NCBI GenBank assembly: GCA_021521415.1 | Contig: JAIQDT010003793.1 | Span: 62,001-126,000, forward strand | Direction: 5' to 3' | DNA from: Bidens hawaiensis | Lineage: Eukaryota; Streptophyta; Magnoliopsida; Asterales; Asteraceae | DNA length: 64,000 nt | Shown: positions 1 to 10,383 of the stretch, piece by piece | Position numbering within the stretch: position 1 is the first letter of the stretch | Layout: each line of letters opens with the position of its first letter | Made by a program: the position numbers and the translations under genes | Notes under the pieces: generated by a model | Told to the model about the DNA's origin: nothing | The model's database searches: none | The model's input: only the letters and a program-made list of their open reading frames with translations

Positions 1-283
1 ATAACAATTGTTTATTAAGTTTAATAATTTTTTTTATTTTTTAATAGTTTGATCCTTTTATATAAAACAACAAAAATCTTATTAAATTATCAAATAAGAA
101 CCAAAAAAGGACTTCAATTACCCAAGTAGGCAGTTCAAAAAGGCTAATAGTTACTAAAACAGATCAAGAAAAGTTATATACACCAAAATAAACCACCATC
201 AAAAGTAAAATCAGTCATAACTAGTTCAATATCAAATTACACAGAAGGTTAAAAAGGTAATTTTCCATCATTTAAACCCATAC

Positions 284-2949
284 CATTCCAACATTCTCGG
301 AATCTGGTAACCAACCATTAGGGTTTCCACGATCTTTCCGTGCAGGGTCACCTAACGGCTGAGAAACGTTGTCATCCGGTAAAATCTCAAAGTAATACCT
401 AGAAAGCTTCTTGTAACCAATATCCCCAAGTGTAGCAATTCCTACAGCAAGCTGTTTGCTTGATTGTTTTGCATAGTGTGCAACAATGCTACCGTTTGAA
501 CCATTGGAAGTAAAAGTTTTAGAGTGAGTAAGATGTTGTGGGCTAACACGTGCATTTGGCAATGCCACAATACTACCACTGTAAGCAATCCATCTGGGAC
601 CCACAGCAAGGGGTCCCAGCCCTATGTTTTCAAACCGTGAAGAGGTTGCTAAAATAGGATTTGTGAGAATCGTGTACTCCCTTTCTAACGTTGCAACATC
701 AAAACAATGTACCTGTAGATTGTAACGTGTAAAGAATTATACATATGAGTTGGTATGTTCGTGTATCACAAAACTAAGGACGGCAAATCCTGACATGACC
801 CGTTTTAAAAATGGGTCAACCCGAACACAAACAGTTAAAGAGTGGGTTGACCTGTAAACCCATTTTAAGAGCATTTTAGATGTTAATATTTTGATTTCAG
901 AAATAAAAGTGTTATTATTTTTTGTCACATACTTTGGTTTTTTATTTTCATATAACTATTGACTTTTAAAAGTGAAATTAATTTCCATTTTGAAACTTTT
1001 TATCTAATCTTTACATCCAACAATTATTATATTAGTTTTAACCGCCCATTCTCCGATTCCCATTCGCTTATTCTAATCTCAAGCTAAATATGTTATATAT
1101 AAACCCAAATGTGTTAACTGAAATGAAAGATAAATACATAAAAATAATTAATATAACACAAATTACTATATAGGTTTCATACGAATCAGAGTAATTAATT
1201 GTTCAAATCGTTACTAAGTCGCTAGATATTACTCATATTTGTAAATGAACATATAATGATTCGACACGATTTACAACCCTAACGAAAATGTTGCAGATTA
1301 AGAATTATACCTGTGCTGCTTGTAAAACAGCGACAATGCGGGAACTGCATCTTACAGAGTAAACAACCGATCTGAACTTCAATTCTTTTATGTAAGATTG
1401 AGATTTTAATGAATAGAACCATACGACAGTAGGCACATACCCACCATTTATCTGATCATGATTACTTTTTATATTACCATTGATAGAAACGGAGGGCCCA
1501 CCCTGAGTATTAAACGACCCATCCGCGCATATAACCAACAGAGGGCGATCATCTGAATATTCAACGTGAGAATGGTTTGATACAGTTGGTTTTGGCAGTA
1601 TTTGCATAAAGGAAACAGCACCATCATATCTAGAGACTATGTTGCGCACATTGTTTGCATCTTCAACATCCCACACTTGGAAACCGTATTGATACCCGAG
1701 TAATAGTAGTCGGCGTGAGATACCACCCTCACATTCCAGCTTGTCAAACCCGGCCCATAGCACCTTTTGTTGAAAAATTTAGATAAGTCAAGGTTCGTTC
1801 CCGAGTATTAAAAACCGATAAATCTATCTATTACATGTGTGTAGAAAAGATATGCAACAATCTGTATACCACACAACCAATAAAGCTATTTATTATTTGA
1901 AAGTCATGATTGTATGCTAAGGTTTGCTACACCAAAATGTAACTTACTTTCAACTTTTTCCGTTGTAATGTTGTATGCAAGAAAAATATATATATTTTTT
2001 TACATTTGATACATTGATCTGACATACTTGCAACTTTTTTACCACTTATGTAAGTTACCTTCTATAGCATATAAAATAATGACATGGCATGCCGTGATGT
2101 TGATAAAAAAAGCCGGTGCCACGCCATCGTTTTACCTGCTATGGCATGTAACATGGTAAAATATATACCAAGATGAACCACTAATAAGTGAGCTAGCTAC
2201 TACATACAAACCTATAATTAACTCCTATTATAGGAAGCAACTCTAACTTCAGGATAGTTGAACGAATGCATGAGAACTAATAACCTTAAGTGAACAGTAA
2301 ACAATGGCAAAATACTATGCGCAGGTAATAAAAATGAAATGACGTAACTTGTAAGAAAAATCTATACATTAAGTTCCAAATATCAAAAAAACCATAATTC
2401 AATCCCATATATAATTAGACAGGATCTTTCCTCTACGTTCAGATTCTCATTTTGTTTCAGTTAACAACAAAAACTTTACACTTTTAGATCTCAAAGAGGC
2501 TAAAAAGTAGTATATCACAGTACTTAAATAGCAATGAATGTCTCATTCCACCGGCCCGCTTTATTTATTAAAGAATAAAGTAACTTCACGTTTGGACTCG
2601 TAACTTCACATTGCAAATCAAAGATCACAATCAACATAAAAATATCTCAGATTCACTATTTGCACATTGAAGACACAGGATATGCATTTAAACTATGCAT
2701 TAACAAAGATCCACTTCCAAATGCGCAAACAACCTTCTATTTATGACAGATTACCCTCACCTGATCAGGAACTGCATCACTATCACGATCAACAATCGCA
2801 GCCGAAGCTGCAGACCTAACAGTCGACGCAACGGTGGACGCACCAGAGGACACAATCCTCAAGTAGCTCGAAAGCGAGCGAAACGAACTCGGAATAAATC
2901 CACCGGTACCGCCACCTCCATACCTCTGCTTCTGATCAATCCTCCTCAT
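284..2949 (-). CDS. ATG18f: ATG18-type autophagy beta-propeller protein, 5' exons only
   Basis: Partial gene with three coding exons on the minus strand: 2949-2761 (63 codons from ATG), 1763-1311 (151 codons) and 712-284 (143 codons). All junctions are GT..AG and phase 0. Introns are 997 and 598 bp. Exon 1 carries the Ser/Ala-rich STVASTVRSA stretch. Exon 2 has LLLGYQYGFQVWDVEDANNV and VYSVRCSSR, typical of PROPPIN WD40 proteins. Exon 3 has LAVGPRWIAYSG, SPQHLT and SSKQLA. ATG18 proteins bind PI3P/PI(3,5)P2 on autophagic membranes; plant f/g/h members add a C-terminal BCAS3 domain. The FRRG lipid-binding blades and the BCAS3 region are not in the window and should lie left of position 1. A donor at 283-282 is chosen because the frame runs into TAA at 274-272. 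The f assignment over g or h rests on remembered similarity. No coding damage is seen. Confidence 0.85.
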
Positions 2950-4084
2950 CACCAAACCTCAAAACAACACAACAAATTCAACACCAATACCACAAACCCT
3001 AGCCTCCTCCTTTCTGCACTGATCATAACCTAAACCTAAAACCTAATTCACAAAACCTCCACACATTATAAACCGATCGGTACTATCAACAGTTAAAACC
3101 GATCAAAACGAAAAGAAACAAAATCGAATCCTTCAGTAAAAAAAACAAGGAAGGATTTGATTGATTGATGTATTTACAAAGCAAAGAATCTGATAAACTA
3201 AAAGTAATAGCAGAAAGTGATGATAGATTATGAAATGAATTGAAATAGAAATAGTTAGGGTTTGTTTTTTATGTAAGTAAATTAATAAAGATGAAATTGA
3301 AACAAGTGTACATGTATATACATCTAAATCTAACTGGATAGATAATAATAATAATAATATGATTAATAATAATAAGATGAAGAAAGAATCGAATTGAGTG
3401 AACAAGTTGTGAAATGGATAACGAACTGAATCGAAGAAATTTATGGAAACAAAAGAAACAAAGAAAGAAAGAAAGAAATAAAGTAAAGACCGTCCCACAC
3501 GTATCGTTTTTCGTCACCTGGCTATTACACTTTCGGCCCTTGTGTTATTGGTTTCTTTTGATATTATTATCTTCCTTCTACTTTGTTTGTTTGGTTTCGA
3601 ATATACGAATCATAATAGATTTATTCGAGACACAAGAATTGATGAAAGAGGTGTTGGATTTGATTTTATGATTTGGTGGTGATGATTATTGTGTATTTAA
3701 TTAACCGAATTTAATGTACTGTATCGGTATTAATTAAAATTTAAAAGCAAGATTAACTCTATTACCGATATTAAAAGCAAGATTTTCTAAACTAAAGTTA
3801 CACATTTAAGCCAGTGAATACAACATAAATCTTTTGAGAACGGTTTTTTTTTATCTAAGAGAAGACAATTATTTTTGTTTCACTCAAGATTCTTGTCACC
3901 GAAACCACGTTCTTGGATTTTTGCTTCTTGCCCTAGATATATAGCAATACGTAGGGAGTATGATCGCTTGTACTGGTTTCTTTGTATTTTCCTTCAAGTG
4001 TGAAATGTGTATGATTAAGACCCATTAGTAGATACTTTAGTGAGAACTTGAATATTGGTGGAATTCCACACTAATGATCTCATT
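2950..4084. promoter_or_regulatory. 5' leader and promoter side of the ATG18 gene
   Basis: No credible ORF. Read on the minus strand this is the region upstream of the ATG18 start codon. It holds pyrimidine/purine-rich leader sequence, a short ATA/ATT trinucleotide run near 3345-3372 and GAAA-type repeats near 3460-3480. I could not place a confident TATA box or transcription start. From about 3700 onward it is AT-rich and featureless. Confidence 0.4.
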
Positions 4085-4290
4085 CCTACCAAACAACACA
4101 CGCAATGTGACAGGAAGTGAATAAATGCTCGATTGTGTCGGTTGACTTCCCACAAAAGGAGCAGGTTGTCGCCCTGATATTAATGCGTGTTTTTATTGCC
4201 TTCTTGGTGGGAGTCTTTCTGCTACCGCTCTCCACATAAAAATGTTAAGCTTTAATGAGAGTTTGAACGCTCCACTGGATGATTCGATTA
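4085..4290 (-). pseudogene. LINE reverse transcriptase zinc-binding domain relic (zf-RVT)
   Basis: Read on the minus strand, a decayed segment gives LNIFMWRAVAERLP, then after a frameshift INIRATTCSFCGKSTDT and IEHLFTSCHIACVVW. This is the C-terminal zinc-binding region of plant non-LTR (LINE) polyproteins, which follows the reverse transcriptase and has the layout W-R-x-L-P ... C-x2-C ... H-L-F-x2-C ... VW. A stop codon follows directly after VW. No RT palm motif is visible nearby, so this is an isolated remnant. Similar domains also occur as stand-alone degenerate plant ORFs. Confidence 0.6.
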
Positions 4291-4838
4291 CTTCACGAGA
4301 TACCATGTTTATGACTGATTTCACCGTTTAGATTATTTGATTGAATTTTGCTTGAATTCATAAACGTCAAAGGTTGGGCTAAGTAATGTTTACATGAATG
4401 ATCTTTTCTAATAACCGAGCTAAGTGTGTTTTATAAGTGAAACCGATCGATTCATGGAAGGGGTTTGGTTTAAATGAATAACCATACTAAATCATGCTCG
4501 TCTAAAGGATAGAGTATTGAACTTTCATTGGTGACCTATGTATTAACTTTTATTCCTATCACTTTTTATTCATGATTTTCACATAAAATACAAAAGGGTA
4601 TAAATATACAAGTTTCCTAACAAGTAACAAACTATCATCTCTCTATGAAAAATAAAGTACAAAAAATATAATTATATATAGTATATATTACCCATGCAGT
4701 TTGAACGTCAATGACCGAATGTAAAGACTATATTTAATAAACAACATACAGACACGTGGCAACATTTTTCTATAAATGAAATAGTTGGTGATGGACCTAT
4801 GCCAGCAAAGATAACATACCACATGACAGGGGGCATGT
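4291..4838. other. intergenic, no feature seen
   Basis: AT-rich sequence between the LINE relic and the first LTR. The last five bases (4834-4838, CATGT) are the probable target site of the solo LTR that follows. Confidence 0.4.
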
Positions 4839-5569
4839 TGTAACATCCTAAGTTTTATAATAATAAATAAAGGAAAGTTATGTTGTTAAACGTGTGTTAA
4901 TATTTAATTTAGATTAAATATAATAAGGAGTATGGACTCGGGTGGGGAAAAATGGAATAAGGGATGAGATGGGTCTTAGCTCCATGGGCTTAAGAGAGTA
5001 TGGACTCATTTAAACCTCCCTAAAACCCTAAAACCCTCATTCTTATCCATCTTGTTCTCTACATACTCAAAACACACACATACACTAACATCTTCACGCC
5101 CGCAAGAAGAAAAGGGAGTCAGAGACCAAACGAGCTTTGATTCTTGATAAATTTTGGATAAACGAACAAGATACAAGATTAATATTGCATACCAAGCTAG
5201 ATGTGACCTAACGAACACTTAAAGGTATGTTCTTACTTTTAAAGGTTACTTTTTTTATGAACCGTGTGCCCTAAAACTCAACCCTAGAGTAGATCGGGTC
5301 TAGATAAATCATAAAGTTATAAACTTGATGTTTAAAACGGACTTAATGAACTCCTAGACACATAAGGTTCGTTTAAAGGAACCCTAAATCTAGCCTATGT
5401 ACGTTTTTAGCCATAAAGGTTCAAGCTTTATGGTTGCACGGGTCAAGTTTTGGCCGAAAACGGTTAGATAAATGTTTATGGGATAATACCTAACCATAAT
5501 AGGGTGTTAAGGTTGTAAAATGTAATGATAAATAGCGATAAAAAGGACCAAACCGTACAGCTCGTTCGA

Positions 5570-6135
5570 TTACAACAAAACGGTCGAATACAATGGAGAA
5601 TTCCATTACATGGTCCTCATTCGAATAAATATATATTCGATTACAATATACAATTCAATTACATATATACAATTCGAATACAATATACATTCGCATACAA
5701 TACATTAATCCGAATACATATATAGAACTCGCATACAAATGCCACATTCGAATACATACATAGGATTCGAACACACTATATGATTCGAATACACTATATG
5801 GTCCGAATACACTATATGATTCGAATACAAAGTGCCCATTTGAATACATTGGCATATTCGAATACATCGGTATGGTCACATACATCATGAGACTCAATTA
5901 TAATATAGAACTCGAATACATCATGAGAATCGATTACAATATGGAACTCGAATACATCAAGATACTCGATTACAATATGAAACTCGAATACATCATGAGA
6001 CTCAATTACATCATAGGACTCGAGTACAACGAGTGTCTTGATTACAATATGGATTTGAATGCAATGTGTGCCCGAATACAATATGCATATTAGAATACAT
6101 TGAAATACTTGTATACATTAAAGAAAGAAAGAAAG
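5570..6135. repeat. degenerate ATTCGAATACA motif array
   Basis: About 560 bp in which CGAATACAT / CGATTACAA / CGCATACAA words recur roughly every 15-25 bp, separated by variable spacers. ATTCGAAT is a perfect palindrome. Short ORFs reading through it (rich in Tyr, Glu, Ile, Met) are artefacts of the repeat. The same motif recurs in the inverted copy at about 30371-31155. Confidence 0.8.
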
Positions 6136-6739
6136 GAATACATTGTATTCCATTAGTGTTTAAGGGTAAAATTTTATAAGTAAATTGTATTCTAAAACAA
6201 GACCATTAGAATAGACCAGACTTAGCCATTTTGGCTGAAATACGAATAATGTGAATATGACATATATTGATACGTGTAATTAATGTAAAGTTAGCCGAGC
6301 ACAGTTAAAGAAAGGGATAACGATTAACGGGGAGCGTAAAAGAATCCAGGTGAGTTTCTAGCCCCACTTCCTTGTTATGTTTTCGGGGTTGTGTACATAC
6401 TCAATGTGAATGTTAATACACTTACCTTAAATGGTAAGTGTATGTCTTAATGATGAATGTGATAGTTATGTTTGTATTATGAATGCATGCTTGACAGTAC
6501 GTGAACGATCTTCGGATATAGCACGTATTGTTAAAGAAGGTATAGTGTAGTATGTACGATATGAGTATGTGAAAAGGAAGTATGTATGAATATTGTATGA
6601 AAGGTATGTATGATTGTGATAATGATACTGATAATGAAAAGTAAAGTATGGTTAAAGGGTTGCTGTTGGTGCATAGATGTCAGTAGTTCATATGTCTAAT
6701 GTCTGTAATCGAGTCTGTAATATTGTTTATGTAATTGTT

Positions 6740-6915
6740 TGTTTAGAAGCGAAGTTGTTGACAAGTTCGCTTAGGCGAACTTGTTAACCAAGCGAAGTTG
6801 TTGACAAGTTCGCTTAGGCGAACTTGTTAACCAAGCGAAGTTGTTGACAAGTTCGCCTAGGCGAACTTGTTGAACGAGCGAAGTTATAGACAACTTCGCC
6901 TGAGGCGAAGTTGTC
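6740..6915. repeat. GCGAAGTT/GCGAACTT inverted-motif array in U3
   Basis: By hand count about 12 copies of GCGAAGTT, AACTTCGC, GCGAACTT or AAGTTCGC lie in about 170 bp, arranged as hairpin-like pairs such as AAGTTCGCTTAGGCGAACTT. The array sits just before the TATA-like box of the LTR. Confidence 0.85.
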
Positions 6916-6918
6916 GTG

Positions 6919-6927
6919 TATTTATAT
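6919..6927 (+). promoter_or_regulatory. TATA-like box of the 5' LTR
   Basis: TATTTATAT about 265 bp before the LTR end, directly after the motif array. It is the best TATA candidate in the LTR and is kept in the 3' LTR. Confidence 0.5.
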
Positions 6928-7187
6928 TATTTTCTGTTTACTGTTTATGGGTTAATCAGTTAATCGGTCGTTAGAGAGTTTAGTTGATCGAGTCGTGTAA
7001 TTCACTGAGTCTATTGACGTGAGTCTGTAAGCATCTCGGTTTGAGTTATCAATATAACGTGTGGTTGTTCGTATCGTGTGTACGTGTGTTCGTGAGCCAA
7101 TATTCTACGTCCGTAACGATCTACACAGGGATTCCGCACCTGTGTATATCGGGATATCTCGTGTGATCCGTCCGGGGAACCTACAAT

Positions 7188-7199
7188 TGGTATCAGAGC
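7188..7199 (+). other. primer binding site, initiator Met tRNA type
   Basis: TGGTATCAGAGC two bases after the LTR end. It is the standard plant copia PBS, complementary to the 3' end of initiator methionine tRNA, where minus-strand DNA synthesis begins. Confidence 0.92.
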
Positions 7200-7383
7200 T
7201 TTTGCTCGATTGTGTGGTTCGGGATATTTACGCGGGTGTAGAATTCGTTCCATTTCAGGTATTACCGGGACGAGTTTTTGGTGTTTTTGCTCATTCTAGC
7301 TTCCTACCAGTGTGTTCAAGCCTTCAAACCGTCAAAATCGTCGTTAAAATTCGATTTTCAGATCTGCAGAAAGTTTCAGTTCG

Positions 7384-7712
7384 TCAGGCGAAGTTGCTGT
7401 TCATCAGGCGAAGTTGCTGTCAGGATTCGTAGGGTTTCAGCGAAGATATAAGGAGAAGCGAAGTTATTCACAACTTCGCCTACCTCCTCAACTTCGCCTA
7501 ACTCAGCGAAGTTCTTCTCAAGTTCGCCTAGTTCAGCGAAGTTCTCTTCAAGTTCGCTTACTTTCTAAGTTCGCTTATCCTAAGCGAAGTTATTCTCAAC
7601 TTCGCCCAGTTACGCGAATTTAAGAAGGATCCTGCGAAGTTATTACTTAAGCGAAGTTATACTTAACTTCGCCTACAGTACTGTTCAGAAGAAATTTTTT
7701 AACTTCGCCCTT
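7384..7712. repeat. GCGAAGTT motif array in the gag leader
   Basis: About 16 copies of GCGAAGTT / AACTTCGC / AAGTTCGC in 330 bp between PBS and gag ATG, many as facing pairs separated by 6-20 bases, such as GCGAAGTTATTCACAACTTC. These would form stable hairpins in the genomic RNA leader. Confidence 0.85.
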
Positions 7713-7729
7713 TTCAGAATTTTTTCGGG

Positions 7730-10369
7730 ATGTCGTCGATCAACATTTCAGAGCTTGTCAAGATGGAAGTTGAAGCGGGGTCAGCTACAAAGGCCCCAAG
7801 GTTGCTGAAGGGAACCGACTTTGTTGCGTGGAAGGATCGGTTCATACAATATGTTAAGTACCAGGATGCAAAAATGTGGGTATGCATCCAAGATGGATAT
7901 ATTCCACCGATCATGGAGTATGAGGGTCGAGACCAAATCAAGAAATACAGTAAAATGGAAGAAGAGGAGAAGAAGATGTATGAAGCCGAAAGCAAGGCTC
8001 ATGCTGCAATCACAATGGCTCTTCCACAGGAGATCCTCCATACTTTCAGAAAGTATACATCAGCTAGAGAGCTTTGGGAAGCTCTTGAGAGCAGATTCGA
8101 AGGAAATGTAGGCATTCGGGCCTCAAAGATAAAGCTGCTTAAAACTCAATTTTCAGTCTTTAAGTACTTAAAGAACGAATCTCTTGATGATATTATCACT
8201 CGATATTATCATCTAATGACTGAATTGAGTAACTACTCCATTTCCTACCGAGAAGAAGAGATTGTGGAAAAACTTCTCGATGCTCTCCCACCAAAATGGG
8301 AGATGTATACTGTACTGATGAGGGAAGACAAGGACTTCTCTACTTATGATCTTGAAACCGCTGTCAACAAGCTCAGAACTTTTGAGCTTAATATGGTAAG
8401 AAAAGAAGCATCTATGGATCAGGTTCAAGATCCAGGCATGTACGGTGCTAAAGTAAACTCCAATACAAGTTCAAAGACTGATTCTGCCGCCTATTACTCG
8501 AAAGGTAAGTCGGGTGCCAATTCTTCACAGGAGGGGCATGTGTCAGTAAACTCAAATGGGGATGTTTGCTTTGTTGCGGGTGGATCAAGTGGTACTCAAC
8601 AGACAGCAAGCCAGAATAGTGGATCTTCAAGTTCCTCAAGCAATAATTACTCTAAGATGCCAATGAGCGTCAAATCTGCTGAAGAGCAGTGTGGCCTCTA
8701 TGCTTCATTTATTGCTTCATATGAAAACTATATTCAAGGAAAGGTGGTTGATCCAGCGATGCTAGATGAAGACTACGACCAGATCGATGCTGATGATCTG
8801 GAGGAAATGGATTTACAATGGCAGATGGCCATGATAGTGAGGAGAGTGAAGAAGTTTATGAGAAAGACGGGGAGAAAGTTTGTTGGTGGCAGGCCAGGGT
8901 TCGACAAGTCCAAGGTGAGGTGCTATAACTGTCAACAAAACGGGCATTTTGCCAAAGATTGTAGAAACGAGAGAGTTGAGCGTGGTCAGGGCCGGTCTCC
9001 ACAGCACACTGGAAGTACTAAAGAAGTCAATGCCATGCTGTCCAGAGAAGCAGGTGAATACAACTGGAACCTGCATTTGAATGAAACTGGTGAACAGGCA
9101 AATATGGCTAAGGTTGAGAGTGAAGAACGTGAGAAGACTACCGGAGAAGAGAAAGCTACTGGTAAGGAAAAAGCTTTCATGGCAGATAACAATGATCAAA
9201 TCTCCGAGGTAAGTTCTAAATCTTTTTGTACTAAATGTGAGAATTTGTCTGAGCAACTTGCTACCATAACTGATCAGTATGTTCGTTTAGATGCTGAATT
9301 TAAAACTCTTAAAGAAGATCATCACTTTACGAAAGCAAGAGAAAACAGTTACAAAGTTAAAATAAAAGCATGTGAAAAAGATGTTAAAAGCTTAAAAACT
9401 AAACTTGCTGAAAAAATTGAAGTAATTGATCTAAGTTATGAGGTTTTAGAAGAAAAGACTAAACTGATTGCTGAACGAGAAAAGCAGATTGCTGACCACC
9501 AGGTGAAAGTGGTGGGACCGAACCGAAAACTAGAACAGTTCAGAAATTCCTCAGCTATTCTTGATCATCTTGTTAGTGATCAAGGTACCTCTACAAAGAG
9601 AGGAGGAATTGGTTATCACGAGGTTCCACCACCGTATAACCACAATTACACTTTTAACCCTAGTGTTCAGAAATCTGTTGATTTTGAAGTTCCTCAGACA
9701 GTTCCAATCAAGGTTATGAGTTCAGAACCAAGTGTTAGTAGTGGCGAAACGAGTTCGCCTGTTTCAAGTGTAAATATTTCTGTTACGAGTCCAGTCTCAT
9801 CGGATTCGGATAAGTTGTCCGAATCAGGTAAGACAAAAGAGAAGGTAGTGTTACCCACTGGTGGAGAAAAAGATAAAACTTCTAAAAAGAGTACTCCACT
9901 CAACCCGTACGTCCCACCTTATGTGAGACGAACGGCCGGTAACACTGCCTCGACATCCAAAACAACCTTTGAGAAGAAAATGGAGTATAGGTGTTGTTTT
10001 AGATGTAATAAGTTAGGACATCTTGTTGCAGATTGTCCTCTGACGCCTAAATTCAGAGGCGTGAGGCCTATTAAAACTGAGCATAAGGCTAATGGTAATT
10101 TTAATACTGTTAAAAATGAAAACCCTTCAAGGTTCCGAAATGTAACTAATACAGGTTTTCACAGAAACAAACCTCAGTTTAACAATGCTAATCACCAAAC
10201 CGTAAGATATAATACTTTCAATACACATAGGTTTGGAAGGCCTCACACTCAATTTCCAAGGAGATTTCCTAATTGGACTGACAGGAATTATCCAAATGCT
10301 AACTTTGGAAAGCAGAAGTACGGGATGTATAGATCCAAGACCAATTGGTCTTGGGTCCCTAGATTCTAA
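7730..10369 (+). CDS. gag: Gag polyprotein of the Sirevirus, two zinc knuckles
   Basis: Complete 879-codon frame from the first in-frame ATG after the leader. Residues about 20-230 form the copia-type capsid domain (UBN2 family: LLKGTDFVAWKDRF, ELWEALESRF, LLDALPPKWEMYT). A CX2CX4HX4C zinc knuckle lies at residues 398-411 (CYNCQQNGHFAKDC). Residues about 500-610 are Lys/Glu-rich with heptad spacing, likely coiled coil. A second knuckle lies at 756-769 (CFRCNKLGHLVADC), followed by an Asn/Arg/Phe-rich basic tail. Copia Gag usually has one knuckle, so the doubled layout and length are unusual. It should form virus-like particles and package element RNA. The frame ends at TAA 10367-10369 just before pol in another frame. 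Confidence 0.9.
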   Translation: MSSINISELVKMEVEAGSATKAPRLLKGTDFVAWKDRFIQYVKYQDAKMWVCIQDGYIPPIMEYEGRDQIKKYSKMEEEEKKMYEAESKAHAAITMALPQEILHTFRKYTSARELWEALESRFEGNVGIRASKIKLLKTQFSVFKYLKNESLDDIITRYYHLMTELSNYSISYREEEIVEKLLDALPPKWEMYTVLMREDKDFSTYDLETAVNKLRTFELNMVRKEASMDQVQDPGMYGAKVNSNTSSKTDSAAYYSKGKSGANSSQEGHVSVNSNGDVCFVAGGSSGTQQTASQNSGSSSSSSNNYSKMPMSVKSAEEQCGLYASFIASYENYIQGKVVDPAMLDEDYDQIDADDLEEMDLQWQMAMIVRRVKKFMRKTGRKFVGGRPGFDKSKVRCYNCQQNGHFAKDCRNERVERGQGRSPQHTGSTKEVNAMLSREAGEYNWNLHLNETGEQANMAKVESEEREKTTGEEKATGKEKAFMADNNDQISEVSSKSFCTKCENLSEQLATITDQYVRLDAEFKTLKEDHHFTKARENSYKVKIKACEKDVKSLKTKLAEKIEVIDLSYEVLEEKTKLIAEREKQIADHQVKVVGPNRKLEQFRNSSAILDHLVSDQGTSTKRGGIGYHEVPPPYNHNYTFNPSVQKSVDFEVPQTVPIKVMSSEPSVSSGETSSPVSSVNISVTSPVSSDSDKLSESGKTKEKVVLPTGGEKDKTSKKSTPLNPYVPPYVRRTAGNTASTSKTTFEKKMEYRCCFRCNKLGHLVADCPLTPKFRGVRPIKTEHKANGNFNTVKNENPSRFRNVTNTGFHRNKPQFNNANHQTVRYNTFNTHRFGRPHTQFPRRFPNWTDRNYPNANFGKQKYGMYRSKTNWSWVPRF

Positions 10370-10383
10370 TCATTTGCTTTATT

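Larger units (their letters stand above)
6664..7185 (+). repeat. 5' LTR of the Sirevirus
   Basis: Starts TGTTGGTGCATAG and ends GGGGAACCTACA. Compared with the 3' LTR it carries one extra unit of about 43-44 bp built from GCGAAGTT and GCGAACTT motifs, and about 55 bp near 6997-7052 that the 3' LTR lacks. Confidence 0.93.

Noticed and set aside
3133..3671. ORFs of 82-121 codons on both strands upstream of ATG18
   Set aside because: Low-complexity Phe/Leu/Ile/Ser or Lys/Arg sequence from AT-rich promoter DNA with no domain.
5525..6093. Overlapping ORFs of 66-89 codons on both strands rich in Tyr, Glu, Met, Phe
   Set aside because: They are readings of the ATTCGAATAC motif array; palindromic words keep several frames open on both strands.
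5570..6135. CRISPR-like regular spacing of short repeats
   Set aside because: Repeats are degenerate, spacers are not unique units of constant length, and the context is a plant LTR.
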